Source: Latrodectus hesperus (lineage: Eukaryota > Arthropoda > Arachnida > Araneae > Theridiidae). From it: a stretch of 64,000 bases of DNA. The notes below the pieces were generated by a model. The model saw only the letters and a program-made list of their open reading frames with translations, was not told the origin of the DNA and made no database searches. The stretch is from NCBI GenBank assembly GCA_037975125.1, contig JAJQOW010000015.1, forward strand, positions 1,584,303-1,648,302, given 5' to 3'. Position numbers and translations under genes: made by a program. Positions 61,101-64,000 of the stretch are shown one piece after another (positions within the stretch are counted from its first letter, which is position 1; every line of letters starts with the position of its first letter).

Positions 61101-61636
61101 GAGAAACTGTGTAGTGTCACTAATTGTGTTTGCTAACTTCTCCAAAAATTTTATTCCATTAAAAACTTAAATTAGCCTATTGTGGTTAAAATATTTTCCT
61201 ATATTGATAAAATAATTTTTAAAACTTTCATATTTAAGTTCTAAAAGAATTTCAACTTTTTTTAAAAGACTTAAGCCAATTAACAATTTATTTAGTTTAT
61301 AGTTTTAACTTATAAAATGAAGTCAATAAGAATTTTTACATGCAAGGTATAGCATTGAGAATTACTCTTACTTTCTACTTATGTCCATGAAAGTAAAATA
61401 ATGCAATGAACTGTGGATGTTTTAAATAATTTTTAACGATTTTTTGTGCAGTGTTTCTTAAGATAGTATTTTTACTGTCATCATTTCATTTAGTAGGTCA
61501 CAGTGTTACTTACAGCAATGTACTTCTCTTGATGTTGGCTGTTGCATCAACAACATATCTTGAAGCGAAAACTGATCAAGTAGATAATTTAGTATTGCCT
61601 TTGTGCATGTTTTCAATTCTTTCGTGGATCCAGTAA
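33247..61636 (+). CDS. DOLK: Dolichol kinase, twelve exons
   Basis: Exons: 33247-33301, 33541-33673, 34169-34248, 35675-35845, 38202-38371, 39176-39238, 39317-39502, 43958-44170, 44468-44627, 47927-48025, 50520-50597, 61452-61636. All introns are GT-AG and all phases fit, giving 1593 coding bases (530 residues; vertebrate DOLK is about 540). DOLK phosphorylates dolichol with CTP at the ER membrane, making the lipid carrier for N-glycosylation, C/O-mannosylation and GPI anchors. Diagnostic blocks: IIRKFFHLIITAVYVPGILY, FLDEKDSGVLILTHIYLLIG, SVGIGDTTAAACGKCFGRHK, NKTFIGS (the CTP-binding region by homology), and a terminal TYLEAKTDQVDNLVLPL. Many hydrophobic segments fit a polytopic membrane protein. 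The first two exons are less secure. Intron 11 is 10.9 kb and crowded with transposons. Confidence 0.9.
33541..33673 (+). CDS. DOLK: DOLK exon 2 (proposed)
   Basis: Acceptor ACAATTTCAG and donor GTACAAG bound 133 bases that are open in the frame required by exons 1 and 3, reading D-V-I-E-L-K-N-E-F-I-Q-A-H-L-A-P and ending NPQQY. It has no transmembrane segment. An internal-start reading from ATG 33522 is the alternative. Confidence 0.48.
34169..34248 (+). CDS. DOLK: DOLK exon 3
   Basis: After acceptor TTTACAG, KNAKLGEW leads into the first hydrophobic segment (CSFLLLICFVPLTI). The donor follows GATGAAG. The Asn-Ala-x-x-Gly-x-Trp pattern precedes the first conserved membrane span in DOLK. Confidence 0.75.
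34623..34658. repeat. 15-base palindrome, 6-base loop
   Basis: TGTCAAATTATTCCA (34623-34637) and TGGAATAATTTGACA (34644-34658). Confidence 0.88.
35675..35845 (+). CDS. DOLK: DOLK exon 4
   Basis: A strong polypyrimidine tract with CCAG starts 171 bases ending at GTAAGT. It encodes two hydrophobic stretches (LYLLLLMMSSWFCGLDFL and FTLPLYLLTAFPIVYIVWKL). Confidence 0.85.
35846..38201 (+). other. DOLK intron 4
   Basis: Contains a diverged SINE copy at 36690-36845. Otherwise AT-rich with nothing recognised. Confidence 0.6.
36690..36845 (+). mobile_element. tRNA-derived SINE, diverged copy of family 1
   Basis: GAATGGTTAATACTC, TTCCAGTCCCACTTCAGGCT, TTGGACATTTGTAGTG and TGCTTGATATGCAAA line up in order with the 29.45 kb SINE. 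Box B has decayed to TTTCCAGTCCC. Confidence 0.6.
38202..38371 (+). CDS. DOLK: DOLK exon 5
   Basis: 170 bases after TTTTTTTAG. It carries KYCPGSFTLGEAQLLSQS, matching the conserved Cys-Pro-x-x-Phe-Thr-x-Gly-Glu-Ala block of DOLK, and ends LFKW before GTAATA. Confidence 0.88.
38372..39175 (+). other. DOLK intron 5
   Basis: Holds a (TA)n-(GT)n microsatellite at 38515-38588. Nothing else recognised. Confidence 0.6.
38515..38588. repeat. (TA)n-(TG)n microsatellite
   Basis: About 24 TA units pass into TGTGTGTGTGCGTGCGCACGC. Confidence 0.92.
39176..39238 (+). CDS. DOLK: DOLK exon 6
   Basis: 63 bases, 21 codons (V-D-T-L-L-L-T-S-D-F... ending F-S-Q), between TATTTAG and GTAATT, phase 0 on both sides. 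Confidence 0.75.
39317..39502 (+). CDS. DOLK: DOLK exon 7
   Basis: 186 bases, 62 codons, two membrane segments (VLLLGSLLLICLF and LIISCVITAFLMAVTW), ending LKDKKR at GTATTT. A second AG twelve bases inside is an alternative acceptor. Confidence 0.85.
40089..40159. repeat. (TA)n microsatellite
   Basis: About 35 TA units. Confidence 0.95.
40411..40424. repeat. Target-site duplication, LINE copy B (left)
   Basis: AAGTTTTCATTCTT, repeated exactly at 41241-41254. Confidence 0.92.
40425..41240 (-). mobile_element. LINE copy B, deletion derivative of the copy A family
   Basis: An 816-base minus-strand insertion between perfect 14-base target duplications. On the minus strand it begins CCTGGAACCAGGGGG, runs through the same 5' UTR and ORF1 start as copy A, then near 40730 jumps from GACTTTCTGACCA straight to GATGGGACTGTTTCAGCAAG in the zinc-knuckle region of ORF2. 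It ends with the shared 3' UTR and an (AAG)n tail (TTAAGAAGAAGAAGAAG). The ORF1 ATG is GTG here and one A is missing soon after. Nothing in it can encode an enzyme. The exact duplications and tail show it was inserted by target-primed reverse transcription after, or together with, the deletion. Confidence 0.92.
41241..41254. repeat. Target-site duplication, LINE copy B (right)
   Basis: Second copy of AAGTTTTCATTCTT. Confidence 0.92.
42790..43640 (-). pseudogene. Tc1-like transposase remnant
   Basis: Two minus-strand open pieces align in order with Tc1 transposase. 43574-43287 starts RRYWSQQTKESSITQQPGSE, as in the second helix-turn-helix region. Around 43200-42912, HTTPTAGVMI then ITYDTQSILILIQ and QRNIYEIFQLHVLSLMAEKI match the region between the first and second catalytic residues. 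Stops and frame changes separate them. The second half, including the third catalytic residue, is not readable. No inverted ends were identified. Confidence 0.68.
43958..44170 (+). CDS. DOLK: DOLK exon 8
   Basis: 213 bases after TTCTTTTAG. One membrane segment is followed by TIIRKFFHLIITAVYVPGIL, among the most conserved DOLK motifs, and by VFLVLE at donor GTAAGG. Confidence 0.93.
44171..44467 (+). other. DOLK intron 8
   Basis: About 300 bases of AT-rich DNA with nothing recognised. Confidence 0.6.
44468..44627 (+). CDS. DOLK: DOLK exon 9
   Basis: 160 bases, I-F-R-I-L-K-V-P-L then FQVFLDEKDSGVLILTHIYL and CPIWL. The D-E-K/R-D-S-G block is invariant in the family. Confidence 0.95.
44735..46345 (+). 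mobile_element. 5' part of a jockey/I-like LINE
   Basis: A GC-richer leader (44735 to about 45235) precedes a decayed ORF1 (45239-46345). No ORF2 follows, so the 3' part is deleted or lies elsewhere. No target duplication was found. The family resembles the mobile-element nucleic-acid-binding ORF1 abundant in spider genomes; that is from general knowledge and was not tested here. Confidence 0.65.
45239..46345 (+). pseudogene. LINE ORF1 (gag-like, zinc knuckle), decayed
   Basis: Pieces in order: SPSAFHRISPFLVQKLLTSS, IGSIQNVKKLQSRDLLVQVD, a stop, GSFPFEISLHKTLSKFRGVL, a frame change, TQHVILIFQ, IPKSIKAGYINCKLCPFIP and DPKCGKCVQLGHETNACT, a CCHC-like knuckle with an altered last spacing. A Ser/Pro-rich C-terminal region runs to TGA near 46345. 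The order is that of a jockey/I ORF1 nucleic-acid-binding protein that coats the LINE RNA. At least three stops or frameshifts are present. Confidence 0.75.
47752..47802. repeat. 19-base palindrome, 13-base loop
   Basis: TATTTTTAATAATCAAGTA (47752-47770) and its exact inverse (47784-47802), about 125 bases before DOLK exon 10. Confidence 0.88.
47927..48025 (+). CDS. DOLK: DOLK exon 10
   Basis: 99 bases encoding the glycine-rich GIISVGIGDTTAAACGKCFG and RHKWKG, the conserved GVGDT-x-A-S-x-x-G region next to the nucleotide-binding site. Confidence 0.95.
49115..49275 (-). mobile_element. tRNA-derived SINE, family 1, inverted copy
   Basis: On the minus strand: TTCAACAGTTCATGGGTTTG, AATCCCACCTTGGG, TATGGATGTTTGTAGTGGTT and CTAATTAGCCCTCGTGTGC, nearly identical to the 29.45 kb copy. 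Box B is GGTTTGAATCC, one change from ideal. Confidence 0.8.
49760..50135 (+). pseudogene. mariner transposase remnant (C-terminal half)
   Basis: IYYDFCTSIIVKTYCSHLGE, then HKNARLHLTQMTVIKLWES and ESLPPHPLDLNK correspond in order to the mariner region around the second and third catalytic residues (canonical HDNARPH...YSPDL). A shifted frame then gives FYRIGLSNLLYKQQKCL, the usual C-terminus. The second catalytic Asp has become Lys (HKNAR) and the frame is broken after PLDLNK. Confidence 0.7.
50520..50597 (+). CDS. DOLK: DOLK exon 11
   Basis: 78 bases encoding SNKTFIGSICALVMQIIFIF, the K-T-x-x-G-[ST] segment linked to CTP binding, followed by a membrane span. Donor GTGAGT. Confidence 0.93.
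50797..50800. repeat. 4-bp target duplication of the LTR element (left)
   Basis: CATG directly before the left LTR, matched at 55467-55470. Confidence 0.8.
50801..51021 (-). repeat. 3' LTR
   Basis: Starts TGTGTCCGGTGG and ends GTGTCACA on the plus strand. Its right neighbour is the purine-rich tract (pyrimidines on the plus strand). Confidence 0.93.
51017..53413 (-). CDS. Gag-protease fusion polyprotein lacking RT, RNase H and integrase
   Basis: Open for about 798 residues from ATG 53413 (MAYLAKGRKEDLILLAEELG); the open frame continues 37 codons upstream but only from a TTG. Order: N-terminal SAP-like helix pair; charged coiled-coil (about residues 65-115); a Gag region (residues about 125-300); a CCHC knuckle CYNCRTPGYIKSNC, where the His is replaced and a CPNC follows; an aspartic protease motif AYVDTAATHTIAG; a linker; the RT entry segment HRIDTGDSAPIASPPYRLSP; then, near 51480, a direct jump to NISKEIKDIVEQKQDQRKKY and FKPGDQVWVTL, the post-integrase tail. 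The reading frame survives the deletion intact and without stops. Stop overlaps the 3' LTR by a few bases. Confidence 0.88.
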   Translation of the reverse strand: MAYLAKGRKEDLILLAEELGLDIGNNMKVIQLKDLIVKSDKYDEELTKNLLSSIIEERVSKEEQERLASERITQEKQIEEARIEKERAHELEVLKLQLEVQKLSSLSPVLPIQSNDLPKLELKKLIPNFNAKEDDISLFLNLFERQLKFLKIPENQWIAYLVGVLPSDVTKIIAREPEEKAENYNYIKEILLKRFKLSAERFRHLFVTHKKNPDSTWNDFYFEIQNYFENWIKEGKVDTFEKLKDLMITDQIKKKCPPEFKEHFLDEWGDITSPTDLVEKLDAYDNLRHKANKEGPSVINKKQFPQTREEYPRFNSVRKNVKGGNIDQLKQDKPSPVFCYNCRTPGYIKSNCPNCSKSEKNPARFHSIKLNSLSTSNQMAILNININGMWGTAYVDTAATHTIAGETLYHLLREQGIHFQKSVLDITLADGSHSKKEVHKAFVKVWIQRRRFSVPIFAIPDAQRNNTLLGIDFIEKTGIVLNLKEHSWHFSDRPHKTFSFAKLDVPVNCDSLQPDSQDHSSEIEKNTNPTKQWEDLSEDNSFIDLNTTLPENSFILQTEFAKQCSNFIGSKSDENSMFLRSDEGENLNSNQRRQLNALLKEYENIFQQGGEATTYIEHRIDTGDSAPIASPPYRLSPARKDILRKFANISKEIKDIVEQKQDQRKKYADQDRRKGHQFKPGDQVWVTLHPHSNKAKKITAKFAPRRDGPYIILAQRSPTSYEIASLDQPNISLGAYHTSALRPCLEAHKTSNVPTNPIKRRGRPPKTPETNNLPRSKQPSNFSPGYSSRRLRSQRGSL
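51022..51040 (-). other. Polypurine tract of the LTR element
   Basis: Minus strand CAGAGGGGGAGCC immediately before the 3' LTR, the usual place for plus-strand priming. It overlaps the end of the ORF. Confidence 0.65.
53525..55230 (-). other. Untranslated leader of the LTR element
   Basis: 1.7 kb between primer-binding site and ORF with no coding pattern. This is long for a Gypsy leader. Confidence 0.6.
55231..55245 (-). other. Primer-binding-site-like sequence
   Basis: TTGGCGCCCAACCGC directly after the 5' LTR on the minus strand. TGGCGCCC is the start of several tRNA-primed sites. The exact tRNA was not determined. Confidence 0.6.
55246..55466 (-). repeat. 5' LTR
   Basis: Same 221 bases as 50801-51021 apart from T for G in GGATGATTAAAG and G for A in CTCGGGAAGG. 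Confidence 0.93.
55467..55470. repeat. 4-bp target duplication of the LTR element (right)
   Basis: CATG directly after the right LTR. Confidence 0.8.
56554..56837. repeat. GC-rich repeat nested in the Tc1 element
   Basis: A strikingly GC-rich start (GCTCCGCGGAAACCCTGGAA, then TTCCGGGGATTTTGAACTTC and GATACCCGG) is followed by a moderate body and a C9 run at about 56753. Nine-base inverted ends GTGTTTGTG/CACAAACAC bound it. It interrupts the Tc1 sequence, so it arrived later. Looks like a MITE; family unknown. Confidence 0.5.
57040..57480 (+). pseudogene. Tc1 transposase C-terminal half
   Basis: Shows the PYVRPYAG, NDFILM-x-x-N and QSLDLNP blocks around the second and third catalytic residues. 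The second catalytic block reads MTHNT instead of MDDNA, so catalytic Asp is lost. Confidence 0.65.
60030..60240 (-). pseudogene. Possible LINE 3' end related to copies A/B
   Basis: On the minus strand CTCCATTAAGGAGTTATCAG and later TATAAAGCAGAGATACCAAA recall, in order, CTCCATTAAAGGGTTATGTC and TAAAAGCAGAGGTGCCCAAT of copy A. The match is broken and old. Confidence 0.35.
61452..61636 (+). CDS. DOLK: DOLK exon 12 and stop
   Basis: After GTGCAG, 61 codons including TAA at 61634-61636. It contains TTYLEAKTDQVDNLVLPLCM, the C-terminal E-A-x-T-x-Q-[IV]-D-N-L block of DOLK. Confidence 0.95.
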
Positions 61637-61639
61637 TGT

Positions 61640-61718
61640 AATAAATCTCATGTAATTTGTAAATATGTAATTTATAATAATTAATATTTTGTAATAATAA
61701 ATATTTTTGTCAAATAAA
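61640..61718 (+). promoter_or_regulatory. DOLK polyadenylation signals AATAAA (three)
   Basis: AATAAA at 61640-61645, 61696-61701 and 61713-61718, all within 85 bases of the stop. The later two leave a more usual 3' UTR length. Confidence 0.5.
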
Positions 61719-61864
61719 TTTCTTAGTCTCATTTCAAGTAAACATAATTTATGACAAATTAATTTAAAGACAATTCAATGCATTTAAAGACAATTTTATG
61801 CAAAAGAATAAGAATTTAAGACTTATAACTTACAAATCAAGTCTCCCATCTTTCAACCCAAATT

Positions 61865-62050
61865 GGCAGTCCAATAGTTAGCAATCTCCCTTAAAGCAAC
61901 TATTTGATTCAACAGTTTGTAAGTTCAAATACAACCTTAAGTATGGCTGTTTCTAATGGTTCAGTGTCAAATTTGAACTGTAGGTCGCAATTTAATTTAA
62001 AAAGCCTTCAAGCCTTCAGGAGTGAAAAATGACCATCGAGTGGAAAACAA
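61865..62050 (+). mobile_element. tRNA-derived SINE, old copy of family 1
   Basis: ATTCAACAGTTTGTAAGTTC, AAATACAACCTTAAGTATGG, TTGAACTGTAGGTCGCAATT and GACCATCGAGTGG follow the order of the 29.45 kb copy with many substitutions. Confidence 0.6.
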
Positions 62051-63109
62051 ACCACTAACCTGCTCTTGCTGTGGCTTCTAGTGGAAAATATATCTTTCAG
62101 GGAAAACTTACATCATTTACTTTTTCTTAGAGCTGTCCAAAAAAATTATGTTGGCAAAGAGTACATTGTCAAAGTGTGAACATCTTAGTCGAAAAGTACA
62201 AGGTATTATAAGCCTGTTTATTTGAGAAGTTTTTTAATCTTGACTTAAACCCATGAGTCTTGGCAAATATTTGACGCCATGTTGAATAAATAAAATGGAT
62301 GAATCTTCAGTGCATTCTAATGTTTATTTGAATGTTATAATAATAAAAAAAAAAACAATTTGTGTTCATGTTCAGAAACTGATTTTTTTCTGAGATTGAT
62401 GAATTTTAGTTTAAAACTGTTTATAAAATTTGAATTTATAAGAAAAGTACTTGTATTTGATAAAAAAAATTTTCTTTCTACTTTAAAATATAGAAAAAAT
62501 TAAATTTCTATCAAGAAGTAATTATTACCATTAACATTTATTTTAAAAATTCAAGGCTTTTGATGCATTAGTGGTTTTTTTTGTTAAGTTTTTGGACAAG
62601 TAGTTCTACACATTACTTAGTTTTTAGTTATTAAAAATGTATTCAAACTAATGTGTAACTTATTGTATTTAAAGTTGATTATTTTTCTTTTATAATAAAC
62701 ACTTTAATTTTTAAAAAAAATGACCACACTGTTTATACATCAGAAATTAATCAGTTAATGGATATATAGTTAATGAAGTAAATAATATTTTTTTAACTAC
62801 ATTGAAAATGGATAAATATTTTCATTCTTATTAATGAAAATTTTAATTTTTGACAATTGAATCTACACAACTACATGATAACACGAATTTGAACTTGATG
62901 CAAATATTATGTAAAATAAACATTTTTATTCTCATGTATTTATACACTTTAATAACTCTGTTAAATAATTTGTATTATATTTTTAAATAAAATTAAATTG
63001 AAGTGAAATAAAATATTCCTCTATAGTATGCGATTTGAATGTAAAAAATCCTGCAAATGCTCATATATTCAGAACTGAATGCAATCGCTTCTTAATATCC
63101 AGTAAAATA

Positions 63110-64000
63110 CAGGTAACCCTCCTATAACACGGTATCTTATAACACGGTTTCGCTATAACACAATTCGTAAATTGCGGGAAAATTCCTACAACACGTCATC
63201 CTATAACACGGTTTTGTTCCAATGTTAGAGCTTTTGGTTTTACCTACGTTATTTAATTTTCATCCCTGTGTCCTGAAAACAAGTGTCTCCCACTGCTAGT
63301 TGGTAGTCTACGTTTAGCCACAGTGTGTTAAAGAATAATTTTTTCATCTTTAAAACATTAAGCTTCAGCCCCAAGCAATGTCAAATAAAGTTAAAACACC
63401 ATTCAAGAGGAAATTTATTTCTTTAGAAGCAAAGATATAAATCTTGAATCGTTTATTGAAAGGAGAAAAAGAATCTCACATTGTGAAAAGCCTTAATTTG
63501 AATGAAGCAACAGTCAGGACCATCAAGAAAAATGAAAAAGAAATCAGAAGTGCAGTTGCCGCAGGATCTTCGACATCCGCAAAACGTTCAGCTCGCCCCA
63601 GAGCGCCAATAATTGAAAAAATGGAAAAGGCACTCAGCGTGCCTTTCCATTTGGATCCTATGGAAAGGCATTGTGCAGTTAAGAATTAAACATTAAAAGA
63701 ATTACAAGAAGGCCTATGCTTAGCGGAAAATCTCGAGTCATTTTGCTTGAAAACAGACCCTTCCACGGAAAGAAGTCGAAAATTCAAAAGGGAGCTGCAA
63801 AACTGTTTAACTCCATACCGCGAAATTTACAATGACCTAGTAAGAACTAGTCAGCAAACTTTGATTACAGATTTTTTTAAGAGGGAAAAACATACAAAAA
63901 ACTTTAAATGGAGAAAAAAGTTCTGAAAGTGAAGGCGATATCGTTCCACCCAAAAAACGTTCTCGGTTGATTGTACTGAGCAGTGACGACGAATAAATTC
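63110..64000 (+). mobile_element. pogo/Tigger-like transposon, internally deleted (runs to window end)
   Basis: After TA at 63108-63109 the element begins CAGGTAACCCTCCTATAACA, and TATAACACGG recurs four times in the next 100 bases, a pattern typical of Tigger-type ends. It contains a CENP-B-like DNA-binding N-terminus and the last part of a transposase but no DDE core. The right end lies beyond the window. Confidence 0.75.
63378..63996 (+). pseudogene. Tigger-like transposase remnant (Psq/CENP-B HTH plus C-terminus)
   Basis: ATG at 63378 gives SNKVKTPFKRKFISLEAKI, then a TAA near 63438, then ILNRLLKGEKESHIVKSLNL, NEATVRTIKKNEKEIRSAVA and a Ser/Arg-rich linker ending EKMEKALSV: the first helix-turn-helix of pogo-type transposases. 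The sequence then jumps to LKELQEGLCLAENLESFCLK and ...TLITDFFKR, the C-terminal region, and closes PPKKRSRLIVLSSDDE with TAA at 63994-63996, a tail with a nuclear-localisation-like KKRSR. The catalytic domain and second DNA-binding domain are deleted. Confidence 0.72.

Larger units (their letters stand above)
50598..61451 (+). other. DOLK intron 11 (10.9 kb)
   Basis: Contains the LTR element (50801-55466), a Tc1 element with nested repeat (56010-57720) and a possible LINE tail (60030-60240). The intervals 57.7-60.0 and 60.6-61.4 kb are AT-rich with nothing recognised. Confidence 0.6.
61637..63107 (+). other. 3' flank of DOLK
   Basis: AT-rich DNA with DOLK polyadenylation candidates and a diverged SINE. 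Nothing else recognised. Confidence 0.6.

Noticed and set aside
1..64000. CRISPR array, bacterial operon or phage-defence system
   Set aside because: Spliced exons, SINEs, LINEs and LTR elements show this is animal nuclear DNA, and no regularly spaced repeat array exists.

Overview
The window looks like a stretch of arthropod, probably chelicerate (spider), nuclear genome. It is strongly AT-rich, with small exons in long introns, GT-AG splice sites, many (TA)n microsatellites and a dense mix of retrotransposons and cut-and-paste transposons. The spider assignment is an inference from genome style and repeat families; no marker gene proves it.

Two host genes can be read exon by exon, and they point away from each other. 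On the minus strand, about 1.5-28.2 kb, lies a gene for a multi-zinc-finger protein. In protein order it has a serine/asparagine-rich 21-residue repeat, three CCCH fingers, an RWD-like fold and a C-terminal CHY-type zinc finger. Nine exons are placed. Phase arithmetic demands one more small exon between 12.4 and 17.4 kb, which I could not locate. On the plus strand, about 33.2-61.6 kb, lies dolichol kinase (DOLK), the membrane CTP-dependent kinase that makes dolichyl phosphate in the ER for protein glycosylation. Twelve exons are phase-consistent and give about 530 residues; the last ten are solid and the first two are a proposal. The 5 kb between the genes would hold both promoters.

The remainder is mainly mobile DNA. 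Inside introns of the zinc-finger gene are a piggyBac-type deletion derivative (4.8-5.6 kb, TTAA-flanked), a tRNA-derived SINE (11.4 kb), a decayed DDE transposon with long inverted repeats sitting in a TA microsatellite (14.0-15.6 kb), an inverted, circularly permuted duplication around a LINE tail (17.8-19.1 kb), a Tc1 remnant (21.5-22.2 kb) and two LINE remnants (22.6-24.6 and 25.1-25.7 kb). Inside DOLK introns are a minus-strand sister copy of the 22.6 kb LINE with a 14-bp target duplication (40.4-41.2 kb), Tc1 and mariner remnants (42.8-43.6, 49.8-50.1 kb), a jockey/I-like LINE ORF1 (44.7-46.3 kb), and a complete 4.67 kb Gypsy-type LTR element with near-identical LTRs. The LTR element's single open frame has lost its reverse transcriptase, RNase H and integrase (50.8-55.5 kb). 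There is also a Tc1 element carrying a nested GC-rich repeat (56.0-57.7 kb). The window ends in a pogo/Tigger-like deletion derivative (63.1 kb to the edge), and its first 165 bases are the tail of another LINE.

The two host genes have no evident functional link. The recurring pattern is that nearly every mobile element seen here has lost its catalytic core while keeping its ends.
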